Assembly (NCBI GenBank): GCA_015680905.1
Contig: CM027379.1
Location: 97,887,001-97,951,000 of the forward strand
Origin: Coptis chinensis
Taxonomy: Eukaryota; Streptophyta; Magnoliopsida; Ranunculales; Ranunculaceae
DNA: 64,000 bases
Direction of reading: 5' to 3'
A model generated the notes under the pieces. The model worked only from the letters and a program-made list of their open reading frames with translations, was not told the DNA's origin and ran no database searches. Below are positions 23,408 through 33,708 of the stretch, one piece after another. Within the stretch, counting starts at the first letter, position 1; the number at the start of each line of letters is the position of its first letter. The position numbers and the translations under genes were made by a program.

Positions 23408-23882
23408 TGTTTCGGCAGTAAACTGCTTCAACACAACGAGAGCAATGGTAAAGAATGCACTAAGAAACAGAGGAATTTGATGTTGGGGGAGATGAAACTA
23501 AACCAAATAATGGCTGCCTACGTACCTAAGATCTATTCTCTAGGGATCAAGTTTCAACGTAGTTCCTTATGAAAAATAGTTTGGTATTTATATAGGTAGA
23601 GTAGAGAGTCTTTGTAGCTCAAGTAATTTTGTAGCTTGAGTAATTGTGATATAATATAACTCTCAACTGATAATTATCCCTTTGATAAGAAATGAATATG
23701 GACATAAATTAACGTACATTAGTGGCAAGTCATGTGGCTAAGGTTTAGTCTTAGACACATGAGTTAATGGGCCTATACATTGATCCATGGTATTGCAAAT
23801 TGGGCTTTAGCCCTGTTGATTAAACGAATAAAATGGAGACCCCTAATAATGGACGTTAGCCACGTATGTGGGGGTCGAAACA
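23408..23882 (-). repeat. 5' LTR of the minus-strand Tat element
   Basis: 475 bp ending, on plus, TGTTTCGG (23408) and GGTCGAAACA (23882). It clearly matches the 10319 and 28491 LTRs in reverse complement but diverges much more, especially mid-LTR. The TATA box reads CTATATAAATACC on minus near 23590. Confidence 0.92.
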
Positions 23883-24490
23883 GTCTTCTTCAAAAATCTA
23901 TCTCATCCGGTATATATTCCAGGCCCAACTTTACTGCTATTTTTTATCACTTTCTATTTCTCAAATTCCAAGTTCATCATCCCACTCCTTGCCGATCGTT
24001 ATTTTTTAACGTCTAGCCCTTGTTTTTCCAAATATATAGGATGCGTTTTAGACCGACTTCATATAGGTTTTTTCTATGAGCATGTCTTCAGGGCACAGGA
24101 TGTATGGTGCGCAGGCCCCAAGAGACCATAGATGTAGTACTTCGTGATACAATACACTCTCACCCCTTGTGTGTGAGTGGTCCAGATTCTCTACACCTTG
24201 TGCACCATAGATTTACCGTTCTTCTATTATTATACAATAATAGTTGTCCTGTTATTCTATTACTATTCATAGTTCAACTATCATTCTAAGTCCCTTATTC
24301 CAAGTCTTGTTTTTTAGACGGTTTCATAAATAAACATAAACGTCATTTCACGCCACCTGTATTGTTTAGTTTCGCAGGCAATTCCCATCATCTTCACTTT
24401 ATTTTTTGCTTTTAGTACGTTGACCTTTAATTTCTTTTCCTCTTATTACTCTTCTGCCACCATCTTCAATTCCAATTGGGATTCCAATTC
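23883..24490 (+). other. Tat-element 3' region between two nested insertions
   Basis: Non-coding. Short overlapping frames (23780-24289) only. Likely 3' UTR of the 10319-28955 element. Confidence 0.5.
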
Positions 24491-24641
24491 TAAGAGCATC
24501 TTTAGGAGAGCTACCAAAAAAACACCAAAATTTTGAACCAAAAAAACACCAAACCAAAAAAACACCAAGCAACTTTAGGAGCAACATCAAATTTTCACCA
24601 AGCAACTACGCGGTTTTGGCAAAACTACGCCATATAGCCCA

Positions 24642-24662
24642 CGCGGTTTTCCCAAAACCGCG
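24642..24662. repeat. left subterminal palindrome of the Harbinger element
   Basis: CGCGGTTTT-CCC-AAAACCGCG is a perfect 9-bp stem with a 3-nt spacer. An imperfect copy lies at about 24609-24629 and a partial one near 24696. The matching right-end copy is at 27747-27767. Confidence 0.9.
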
Positions 24663-24755
24663 CCACTAAAGCCCAACTGATAGGCCCAAGCCCTCACGGT
24701 TTTCTGAAAACCGCTCGGTGTTCAGAACACCACGTGCTATATCCATTTAACCCTC

Positions 24756-26202
24756 TTGGCCATGCGATGTTCTCTTCATTTTTCATGTTCACTGCCATCT
24801 AAACTCATCTCTTTGAACCAAAAAAAAAACACTACCAAAACTCTTGACGATTTTTCAATGGATCATTCATCTTCTTCTGATTCATCTTCATCTGATTCTT
24901 CATCGAGCTCGAGCTCTTCAAATAATAACACTGCAGTTAAAACTCGTAAATTAGTGGCTATTGCTCTACCTTTGGTTCGACATCGTCTGAGTTTATTGTG
25001 TCAGCAAGAAGCGGAGTCTTCTTATAGACCGCATGGTGGTTCGAAGAAAGGAAGAAAATGTAAGAATCGTCAGTACGAGGCAACACTGGCTCGTGTAAAT
25101 GCTAACTACTTCGGCGCAAATCCTATATTTCGTGACCACGACTTTCGACGCCGATTTCATGGGGTCACCATTATTTACTCGTATTTTCAATCATCTTAAT
25201 CATAATGTACCATATTTTCAACAAAAAGCTAATTGTGCGGGTAAGTTTGGGATTAACCCAAAAATAAAAGTAATTGCTGCTATACGAATGCTTGCTTATG
25301 GAATTGAATCGATCTAGTAGATGATATGTTACATGTTCTTTGAGCCAACTGCTTCATGAATGCATCGCTATTTACGTGATGGAATTATTAGAATTTTTGG
25401 AGGTGAATACTTGCGCAAACCAAATGCTGCAGATATTCAACGTTTGCTTAAAGAGTCTGAGGAACGCGGATGACCTGGAATGCTAGGAAGCATTGATTGC
25501 ATGCACTGGCAATGGAAGAATTGCCCATCCGCGTGGCAAGGGTCTCACACTGGCCATAAGCATAAACCAACAGTGATTTTGGAGGCAGTTGCCGATCGTG
25601 ACGCATGGATTTGGTATGCTTTTTTTGGAATGGCGGGTTCTCACAATGATCTTAATGTGCTTGACCGCTCACCAATATTTGATGATATAGTCAATGATGA
25701 AGCTATTCCTTGTAACTACACTGTGAATGGCCATCATTATGATATGGGCTATTACTTGGCTGACGGTATTTATCCTAATTATGCCACCTTGATTCAAACG
25801 ATTGTTAAACCGACAATTGCACAAGACAAACATTTTGCAAAGAAGCAAGAAGCTACTAGAAAAGACATAGAGCAGGCGTTTGGTATATTACAATCGCGTT
25901 GGGCTATTTTAGCGAATCCGTGTAGGTTATGGTTTTTGGAGAACATGGCTACTGTTATGAGGGCTTGCATCATTTTACACAATATGATTGTAGAAGATGA
26001 ACGTGAAACGGATATCCCGCAGTATATTCCTGATTTGGAAATACCAAGTAGAAAAGGTGCATCTAAAGATCAACGCCATTTTGTTTTATCTCGTTGGGCA
26101 TTTGGCGTCGAGAGGGTTCGTTCAAAAGTTGTTCATGATAGATTGAAGAATGACTTGGTCGAGCATTTGTGGAGTAGGCGTGGGCGGCATGGTCAGACTT
26201 GA
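24756..26202 (+). pseudogene. Harbinger DDE transposase, frameshifted
   Basis: This DDE nuclease cuts and rejoins the transposon ends in the nucleus, together with ORF1. The N-terminus (from 24756) has a serine-rich run and the segment YFGANPIF-RDHDFRRRF. A frameshift near 25160 moves to the frame of PLFTRIFNHL, YFQQKANCAGKFG and AIRMLAYG. In-frame stops follow at 25315-25320, about 25357 and about 25471. From 25480 the catalytic part is open for 240 codons: LGSIDCMHW (first Asp), AFFGMAGSHNDLNVLD (second Asp), GYYLADGIYP and KDIEQAFGILQSRW (Glu), ending RACIILHNMIVEDE. All three catalytic residues are kept, so decay of the 5' half is what disables the gene. Confidence 0.95.
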
Positions 26203-26542
26203 TTTCTATTTCTATTTGCACTTCATTTGGACTTTGTGTTTATTTATCGTTTCAATTTCTATGTATTTGTGTTCCAAGTTTATTTCTATGTATTTGTGGT
26301 TTTATGAAAGGATTTGTGCATATGAGAATTTTGAAAATACAAAGTAGACTCTGCCGAATTTTTTTTAGAATGATAAAAAGTATCAACTTTAAATTGAAAG
26401 AAAATATTTAATTAAAGATTAAAGTACATTCTAATTAAAATCAAAATACAAACACAAATTAAGTACGTCATTAATTAAAAGACATAAATTAAAAGACAAA
26501 TTAAAATACTCAAATTAAAAGACATACAAACTCAAATTTAGA

Positions 26543-27585
26543 CTATGCACTACTTTGACTACTACCAGTGATATTGCCAAGTCGATTCTTCATTTTTTGT
26601 AAAATTTCTGCCCTTTTGAGTTGCCAAATTTCGCACTCGTCTTCGGATAATCCTTCTAATTTCATTCCTAGTATTTTTGCATCATTTTCATCTTCTCGAA
26701 CTCGGAGCACATCTTTCTTCAATTGAAGTTTTTCTTTTTGGATTTGGAGCTTCCAATCCATCGAACTTTTCTTCAATTGAAGTTTTTCGAATTCCATCTC
26801 ATCTTTCTTCAACCGTCTTTGAGCTTCCAATTCATAGCCTTCTTTGGTGGTTTTAGAAAGTTCCACCAGAAAATCATTAAGTTTTTTAGCGGATTCCTCC
26901 ACTTTAGAATCACCTTCTTCTTTCTCTTTTTGTCTTCTTTTCTTGTCTTCTTTCTTTCCAAGAGGTCTATCCTCAAGCCCATGAACTTGGTGTGGATCAT
27001 AATCCATTGGTTGAGTTGTCGCAGTTGATATTGGAATTGATGAACCTCCTTCCCCACTGTTTGACTTTGACTTTTTGGTGGGATGCAAATCATTTCTCAA
27101 CTGTAGCCTCTTCCATTTGGGTGAGTCTTTCACCATATTATAGCATCGCATCCACTTCCAAACCCCATTATGCATCACATATGCACTTATTGCTTCCTCA
27201 ACCTACCAATTAAGCAAAAACTAAATTAGAATTGAAAAATATATTTGTGAATCAAAATAACAAATAAAAAGTAAATACTTACAATCATATTGTCATTATA
27301 GCCACTTGGAGGAGATGCTTGAATCTTAGAAAGAATAGCATGAAACTTGTTGATATTACCTTGAATGAGAGTCTAACGGTGTTTCATACCCGTCAAGTTG
27401 CGTTCGGTCATTCTTCCTAAATTTGCATGAAATGCATTTAGAATTCTAGCCCAAAAATCGTTCGACTTTTGCTCATTTCCTACTACACCATCTTGACTAA
27501 CTTGTAGCCAACTATTGGTGAGAGCAATATCTTCTTCCTGTATCCATGAAGCCCTTCTAGATTTTGATTTTGGTTCTTGAATCAT
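26543..27585 (-). pseudogene. Harbinger ORF1, Myb/SANT-like DNA-binding partner
   Basis: In PIF/Harbinger and Pong elements this second protein binds the ends and helps the transposase. Exon 1 (27585-27283) reads SRRASWIQEEDIAL-NSWLQVSQD and FWARILNAFH, a trihelix/Myb-like domain. A stop (TAG) then sits where the family usually has W, followed by GNINKFHAILSKIQ. It ends at a good donor (ATT|GTAAGT). Exon 2 (27202-26543) begins VEEAISAYV and contains the basic KKSKSNSGEGGS, a lysine/glutamate-rich coiled coil (EKEEGDSKVEESAKKL onward) and a tail ending SQSSA. Plant homologues are often misannotated as GST-T3-like or NAM-associated proteins. Only the single stop clearly disables it. Confidence 0.88.
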
Positions 27586-27746
27586 TGTTGTTTTAAGAGT
27601 AGAGAGTAGAGAAAAGAAGTGAGTGTAAAACTATGGGGTGAGTGTTTCAATTTATAGGGTTAGAAAGATATAGCCGTTTTTTGCCCGTTGTTGTAATTGA
27701 GCGCACGCGGTTTTGTCAACACCGCGCCCATAGAAGCCCAAGCCCA

Positions 27747-27767
27747 CGCGGTTTTGCCAAAACCGCG
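27747..27767. repeat. right subterminal palindrome of the Harbinger element
   Basis: CGCGGTTTT-GCC-AAAACCGCG is a perfect 9-bp stem. An imperfect neighbour lies at about 27705-27725. It mirrors the copy at 24642-24662. Confidence 0.9.
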
Positions 27768-27977
27768 CCATAGAAGCCCATTTACCAACCCAAGCCCAAA
27801 CTGCGTGAGTGATTTGATACAGCATCAAACCTGAAACCAAATATTGGCCAATTTGGTATTTGGTTTGGTGTTTTTTTGGTGTTTTCATCAACATGTAGCT
27901 CTCCTAAAGTTGAAAAAACACCAAATTGTTGTTTGGTGTTTGGTGCTAGGTTGATATCACTCCTAAAGATGCTCTAA

Positions 27978-28477
27978 GATGTATTCTTCTCAGGATGTGT
28001 GGTCCACCTCCATTTTATTGTTAAGTCACATGTACTGTTCAAATTCAAATTACTTTATTATTCTTTTTTTAGTCCTTTTCCTTTCACCAATTACGTCCAA
28101 GTCTTTTTATTACACTATTGCTTGTTAGCAATAGCAGCTCCCATATCTAAAGGCGCGTCATAATAACACCAAAGTCGACACACAAACACCATCCAATTCT
28201 TCAGGAGTCCTCGGTTATTTCCAACTCCCATTATTCCCAACCAAGTACAATTCATTTTCTTTTCCGTTTCTATATACCAGTACACTTTCTTTTATCATTA
28301 TCCTATCGCGACAATAATTCACCTTTCACGCATATTTATCAACATTACATTTTCACATATATCATTCGTTTAAATTCACATCACTCTTGGTTATTCATTC
28401 TGCTTATTCTTTTCTCATTATTTTTCCTTGTTGATATTCTTTTCTCTTTTTTGCCATATGAACTTCGTTCACATGCC
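27978..28477 (+). other. Tat-element 3' UTR before the purine tract
   Basis: T- and C-rich non-coding sequence with no ORF of note, continuous with the 3' LTR. Confidence 0.6.
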
Positions 28478-28490
28478 AAAGAGGGGGCGG
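28478..28490 (+). other. polypurine tract
   Basis: AAAGAGGGGGCGG ends directly at the 3' LTR start (TGTTTCGG), as needed for plus-strand priming. Confidence 0.9.
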
Positions 28491-28955
28491 TGTTTCGGAC
28501 CCCACCTACGTGGCAAACGTCCATTAGTAGTGGTCTCCACTTTATTCGTTTAATCGACAGGGCTAAAGCCCAATTTGCAATACCATGGATCAATGTACAG
28601 GCTCATTAACTCATGTGTCTAAGGCCGAACCCTAGCCACATGGCTTACCACTTATGTACATTAATTTATGTCAAGATTCGTTTCGTATCAAAGAGATAAT
28701 CATCAATTTAGAGTCATGTTCAATTACAATTACTTGAGCTACAAGAAATTGCTACTCTACATATATAAATACAATACTATTTTTCATACAGAACTATGTT
28801 CTTGAGACTTGATCCCACTGATAATTTGGGTACGTAGGCAACCGCAAGGTACAGTCTCATCATTCTCCCGATCACCATCGTTTTTCTAACTACTTTTCTA
28901 CGTTCTTCGTCTCTTTCGTCACCACTTAGTGTTTTGATCATATTTGGTCGAAACA
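28491..28955 (+). repeat. 3' LTR of the Tat-like element
   Basis: 465 bp, the same length as the 5' LTR at 10319-10783, with about 20 substitutions by eye and no net indel. The TGAAG target duplication follows immediately. Confidence 0.95.
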
Positions 28956-28960
28956 TGAAG

Positions 28961-30119
28961 CATGTGACTGTGATACTTTTCAAGTTCATGACTATGTAGA
29001 TGGAACACTATCAATGATGCAATGATGCAATGGGAAACTGGAAAAAATTGCTTGCGCGGTCAAGGCTTTCTGAAGGTGTCAAGGTGAGTGATAACACAAC
29101 TCTACTTAGTTTGATATATGTTCCATGTGCAAACGCTCTTGCAAAGTGAGCGTGATTTAAGAAGATCTTTTATACTATATAAAATATAGAAGCAATTTTT
29201 GACAACAGGTGTCGTGTATCAGTGTATGTAATAAGTATTTCACAAATAGATTGAACAGTTGTTGCTCCACTACTCTTAGGTAATCTCTCATAATCGTTAA
29301 TTGGATAGTTCTTCTTTTTGTTCAGATCAAAGAGACAGCTACCCGTCATTAATCAAATCCTTATGACCAAGCAAGAACTCCCTTGCTAAGTACCCACCCC
29401 TCTTTAGACTAAAATCTGGAAAGAAAAAAATGTTCTACGTATATTATTGATTGCATTTAGTATATTTACCATGGGCATCAGGTGAAGTGTGAAGTTGTTG
29501 CACCAGTTTGAATAATCTACTTATAGTCCTTGCTTTGGTGTTTTTTAGGTTCATTTTATCTACTTCATCATCTGAAATGGCTATATCTTAAATCATGTAT
29601 CGTAGACTGATGACTGCTATCGAATTCTCGGATACGCGAAAGATCCTATAAAGTTTGTTCAAGTTTATTTCATTACAAATTTTTCATTTCAATGCGTTAA
29701 AAATATTTTGATTGAATATTTCCATTTCAATTCATGCCTTCATAAGCTATTGCTTACTCATTTGCAATTTGCAAGAAAGTTGAATGACATAAACTTACCC
29801 CCCCTAACTTCAGTTTTTATGATTTGAAGTTCTATTTTCGAATACACTATTGGAAAGAGAGAAAAAAGGAATATGAACTAATTTATCTACTTTCATTTCA
29901 ATTTGCAAAGGTCCTAATAGGTGTCACCCATCATCTTAGAAGTGGCGACAAATATATTCTTAGTTATGTTTATTACTGTTTCTCTTTCTTCCGGTAGTGC
30001 TATCTTGACATCCTTCGACCTCAATAGTTCAACGACACACAAAATTCAGCAGGTTCACCAAACCATAATAGAGAAGATATTCATCTGCACAAGCAGAAGT
30101 ACTTGAATAAGAAATCAAT
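28961..30119. other. no gene recognised
   Basis: AT-rich. An exon-like stretch (28961-29092, GNWKKLLARSRLSEGVK, then GTGAGTG) could be another captured exon but I cannot name it. No transposon ends seen. Confidence 0.35.
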
Positions 30120-30121
30120 GT

Positions 30122-30740
30122 TGAATGGCTTCTAGGTGTTGACAATCTCAAAATTCAACCATTCAAACTTCCTGTTGTTGGTATGTACTGACTCTCTTTC
30201 TTTTTCTTTTTAGCCCAACGATATGATCTTCTATTTCATGCATCCAACCTTTTTTCATGATCATGTATACTTAACATAGTCATGTGTTTTTTACATTTAA
30301 TTTACTTGATCTGATTGCAAGTCCGAATGATGTTAAGATCAAAATAAAAGTTGTAGGTGGAAGTGATGTTCACTACCAGTTGAAGGTAACAATCTTACTT
30401 CTCTTAGATTTGATCTTGCAATTTATGTTAATTGATACACACTAAATACTTCTTCCAAAAAAATTTAAATTGTCTTTCACTAATGCAAAATATAATTGAA
30501 ATTATGTAGCATATGAGGCGTGGAGCTTTTTTAGTGGAAGAGCCAACGATCATTGGTCATGAGTGTGCTGAAGTTGTTGAAGAAGTTGGCAGCGCAGTGA
30601 CTTCTCTTGCTGTTGGAGACAGAGTTACTTACCTGGGATTGGCTGTTGGCATTGCTTTTGGTGCAAAAGTAGTAGTTACAATCTGTCTGGACATGAAGTT
30701 TTTCGCTACACCTCCAATTCATGGTTCTCTCACCGATAAG
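30122..30740 (+). pseudogene. sorbitol (L-iditol) dehydrogenase, exons 1-3
   Basis: Sorbitol dehydrogenase is a zinc enzyme that oxidises sorbitol to fructose in the cytosol. Three exons with introns are present. Exon 1 (to 30180) encodes WLLGVDNLKIQPFKLP. Exon 2 (30322-30385) encodes DVKIKIKVVGGSDVHYQLK, lacking the GICG residues with the catalytic Cys. Exon 3 (30510-30740) encodes FLVEEPTIIGHECAEVVEEVGS (the zinc-binding GHE is kept) and GDRV, and ends DMKFFATPPIHGSL. Between GDRV and DMKFF the reading frame shifts, and the structural zinc loop (GCWHCFWC...YNL) is found in another frame. A second shift restores the frame. The NAD-binding half is absent. It is a fragment of a duplicated gene with introns, so it was copied as DNA, not from mRNA. 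Confidence 0.9.
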
Positions 30741-32188
30741 GTAATCCAGCATGTCCGCTAATGACAAAATCTTTATGCCTCTTGACTTGACCTCTTTAAT
30801 CATTGATAGGCCTTGCTAATAAATCCATGCGATTTTCATCGGTATGCCAAAAAATTAAAAGAAGCAACAACAATGCACGTAGCAATTATGGGTGAAATGA
30901 GATTCTATAAAGGCTAGTATTCTTAGTTTAGTATATAGTCATCACACTGCGGTAATATTAGTAAAGAAGCCACACTGAATCTAGGAACATATCGGTGAAG
31001 TAGATACAAAAGTTCAGATGACAAATTAAAGTGGTTTTTTTTTTTTTTTGTACCTTTGTCTTGGTTATTACGTACAGTATAATTGGTTGTTTAATATTGT
31101 GTCGTTTGCATAACTCCTTTCCCTAAATTGCACATACTTTTTTCAACTATGAACAACCAGTTTGTGAACTTTGGATATCTTCTTCGTGATTGTTTCACTT
31201 ACAGGAATACTAAATGACTATAAAGTGTGTGATGCATTTGCAGATTTGGCATGAGCAACACCTTCCTCTTTTGCTACATATCATCTAATGATTTTTGTGT
31301 GTACATCGACTGCTACTGCTGCTGATTTTTCTTTGGATCTAATGCTACTGGAAATCTAGATGGATTTATTTCTTTAAAGTGCGTGGTCTCAGCCATCTTG
31401 GCAGCAGCACTACGGTTTTTATGCCAAGTTTCTTCATCAGTAGCCACTTTCAATCAAATGGGAATACATTAGCAACTGCAGCTTCTTAGTTCCAATAAAA
31501 ATTTCGGGCATATAGGTACAAACTCATGTTCGCCTACCACTCTTTTGAATTTGTCTTGCATATGCACATTAACTTTTTTTGATGAAATATTTATGAGTTT
31601 CTTTAATATATATATAGGTATTTAGAGGTGGGGTGTTCACAAATTAGAGACTCTTTCAAATTGTTTCAATGTCGGAATTATGTTAAGTAGCACTCTGGAT
31701 GGGTTTTTCTACCAATGAATTAGTTGCAGAAGTTTACTAAAACTCAAGTTGTACGTGCAAACTGAAGGTAAGTCTCTATTGTATTTTTTTTCCTTAGTTG
31801 GTTCTGCTTATAATAGGCAATAGGAAATGGATATTAACAGTAGTTCTTATCAACTCAACTTTAAGAGAAGTCTTTCGAAGTGTTCTATAAATGTATCGCC
31901 CTAATATGTTGAAGTACCATTTTGTTAAGTATAGGCCCTTTTGCTTATTTATCCCTAATATCTAATAGTGTAGGATTATATTAATTGATTATAACTTAAG
32001 TTTGTAAAAGGCCTAACTACCAAATTTGAGACTCATAAGTGTTTTGATTTAAAATTTCAATTTTTCTATGTTTCAGCATTAAGCAATACAGAACGGTTGA
32101 CACATTTGTTCATTGAAGTTGAACTTGGATGCGGCCATAAAGTCCCTTGCACGGTCTCAAGCTGGAGGAAAGGAATAAGTTTTTACAG
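30741..32188. other. AT-rich, no gene recognised
   Basis: Lies between the SDH and RBM48 fragments. Some less AT-rich stretches (31240-31500) could hold decayed exons, but I can identify none. Confidence 0.4.
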
Positions 32189-32344
32189 GTCAGCAATGCA
32201 AGATTTGCAAAGAGGAAATTGGATGAGTTTATGTTTCTTGGGAATAAGTTACACGTGTCATATGATTCAAATTTCGAGAGCCTTATTGACACAAAGGAGA
32301 AATTGGAATGTAGGAGAAGGGAAGTTCTAGCTAGACTAAATTAA
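32189..32344 (+). pseudogene. RBM48 (RNA-binding protein 48) exon fragment
   Basis: RBM48 is an RNA-recognition-motif protein of the minor (U12) spliceosome. After a TTTTTACAG acceptor the frame reads VSNARFAKRKLDEF, FLGNKLHVSY, NFESLIDTKEKLE and RRREVLARLN, then a stop. This is the end of the RRM plus the conserved segment after it. The family normally continues beyond LARLN, so the copy is cut there. The ORF runs back to 32147, but the first 14 codons are not family-like and are probably intron. It is a single-exon fragment on the same strand as the SDH and HSP90 pieces. Confidence 0.85.
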
Positions 32345-33218
32345 TGGCCTACTCCATGACAGGGCAGTTTTGTTTCCAAAGAGATTAATAATAAAAGGGA
32401 GGGTGAAGACCTTTTAATCACTAGAGTGTCAAAAAAAAAATGTTCAAGTTATATGTTGAAAGTTATTTTTATTAGATATTTTTGTTAATCCAAGGAATAA
32501 TATACCTACATTAAACTCATTGTCTTTCATTTAAACTATTTGTGATGAAGCTTATTGCAACATACATACTTTGTCAATTGTCTTTCCAATATTTCCAATA
32601 TGCAACATATGTTGGTAGTCAATTTCATTGGAGTCTTTTAGTTGGGCTGTTCAACGGACATATCATATTCTATGTTGGCTATATTTCCATTGTGGTTATA
32701 GAAACATTCTTTCAGTGGTGTTGCTTTACCTATATTCTTTGAATTGATTGTGTTCAGCCCATTGTCTCATATTCTGCTACAGGCTTTCTTCAATATGATT
32801 TACTGATTACTGAGTACCTTGCTTAACTTGGTTGTTGAAGCTTAACCTTTTAGCCAATGTTGCACATTGTTTGATGGTAGTCTTTATCATTAAGGGAAAT
32901 AAACAAAAAAAGGTCCAAAAGAAAAACCATTCTTTCCATATCTCTCTTTCTCATCTCCTATCACAAGAATACAAACTCTCACACTTTCTCTGTCGCTACA
33001 AGACTCTTTCAAATTGTTTCAATATCAAGTTTTTTCTCCCTCTTGAAAACCTATTAATTTTCTTATCTATAAGTTAATGAAATAAACTAAAGTTTTGATT
33101 TTCAAACAAATAAGGATCAAGTGGACTTTGGGATATTGAAACAATAACAATCAATGTACATATATTATTTTTTCTAATGGACTTAAGGATTTATTATCGT
33201 TAACTATCAATGTAGCAG
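32345..33218. other. AT-rich, no gene recognised
   Basis: Short frames only. It leads up to the Helitron-type 3' terminus. Confidence 0.45.
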
Positions 33219-33248
33219 GCCTGACCATAGGTCGGGCATAAAAGCTAG
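33219..33248 (+). mobile_element. Helitron 3' terminus (hairpin + CTAG)
   Basis: GCCTGACC-ATA-GGTCGGGC (33219-33237) forms an 8-bp stem with one T/G pair. It is followed 7 bp later by CTAG (33245-33248) and then T, the Helitron 3' rule. The order and terminal CTAG|T match the Helitron end at 15550, though the sequences differ. The captured HSP90, SDH and RBM48 pieces lie upstream in the same orientation. I could not find the 5' TC end, so the length is unknown. Confidence 0.6.
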
Positions 33249-33291
33249 TATTAAATATAAATAGAGTAAAGGTGATACAAGTTGATTTACA

Positions 33292-33522
33292 TCATGGGCA
33301 CAGAAGAAATACGGTTTTAAACAAACCTATAATAGATCCGTCTCGGTTTTCTAGTATAGGAACAAATGATTGTCTACTCCATACATGCTCCTCTTGGTTT
33401 AGAGTAGCACCATGCTTAGCGGCAGAGTCCGCGCTAAAATTCGCCTCCCTCCTAGTTATGTGATAGCTTCCACTGGTGTAGTACAGGTACGTGGCTCTAA
33501 TCCATCTTGGTTTTAGGTTCAT
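33292..33522 (-). pseudogene. LINE RNase H fragment
   Basis: A minus ORF of 76 codons contains HITRREANFSADSAAKHGA, which fits the end of the RNase H domain of plant LINE or LINE-derived proteins (pattern V-RE-N--AD-LAK-GA). The upstream catalytic part is absent. It is probably a truncated retroposed copy. Confidence 0.6.
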
Positions 33523-33708
33523 GGGATCGTGTCATTGTTAAAAGCTAGAAAAGAAAACCACTTGATTTTAACGATATATGTGGTTCGACAAATTTACCGT
33601 TTTAACATGAGTAACGTCCGTCAGTTTTTAAGGCACACAGTAAAAGTATGTAGTAAACTGTAAATCAATACACAGTTATTTTTTATTTACAAAAGTTTAT
33701 AAAACCAA

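Larger units (their letters stand above)
20430..23882 (-). mobile_element. truncated Tat-like Ty3/gypsy element, nested
   Basis: A relative of the surrounding element, in the opposite direction. In transcription order it has a 5' LTR (23882-23408), primer-binding site (23407-23387), a ~120-bp tandem-repeat leader, RT plus RNase H (22330-20704), then three 87-bp satellite units (20703-20433). Gag, protease and integrase are missing. There is no 3' LTR and no target-duplication partner for the GTCTT beside its 5' LTR, so its 3' end was lost. An alternative is that it arrived by inversion or unequal recombination rather than as a fresh insertion. Confidence 0.82.
24491..27977. mobile_element. 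PIF/Harbinger transposon with TAA target duplication
   Basis: Element 24494-27974 is flanked by TAA on both sides (24491-24493, 27975-27977), the TWA duplication expected of this superfamily. The terminal inverted repeat is GAGCATCTTTAGGAG. It contains the two genes typical of plant Harbingers, facing each other: a DDE transposase (plus) and a Myb/SANT-like ORF1 (minus). Both are broken. Close inside each end lie copies of a GC-rich palindrome and A-rich repeats (CCAAAAAAACACCAA at the left, its inverse near 27870 at the right). It is inserted in the 3' region of the Tat-like element. Confidence 0.95.
10314..28960 (+). mobile_element. Tat-like Ty3/gypsy element with nested insertions
   Basis: The 5' LTR (10319-10783) and 3' LTR (28491-28955) are both 465 bp and share the ends TGTTTCG...CGAAACA. 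They are flanked by identical TGAAG (10314-10318 and 28956-28960). A primer-binding site follows the 5' LTR, and a purine tract precedes the 3' LTR. The order inside is a gag remnant, RNase H, integrase, an 87-bp satellite and a second degenerate repeat. The reverse transcriptase is deleted. Later insertions are a Helitron, a minus-strand Tat-like fragment and a Harbinger element. By eye I count about 20 differences between the LTRs, roughly 96% identity. That is an insertion of order 1-2 million years if a commonly used plant rate (about 1.3e-8 per site per year) applies. The nested elements must be younger, unless any arrived by rearrangement. Confidence 0.93.

Noticed and set aside
26723-27028. 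Phe-rich 101-codon ORF on plus
   Set aside because: Reverse shadow of the lysine/glutamate-rich coiled coil of Harbinger ORF1.
30122-30740. working sorbitol dehydrogenase gene
   Set aside because: Catalytic-Cys residues, zinc-loop frame and the whole NAD-binding half are missing.
32097-32330. 77-codon ORF on plus overlapping the RBM48 exon
   Set aside because: The RBM48 motifs are in the other plus frame (32147-32344); this one is a shadow.
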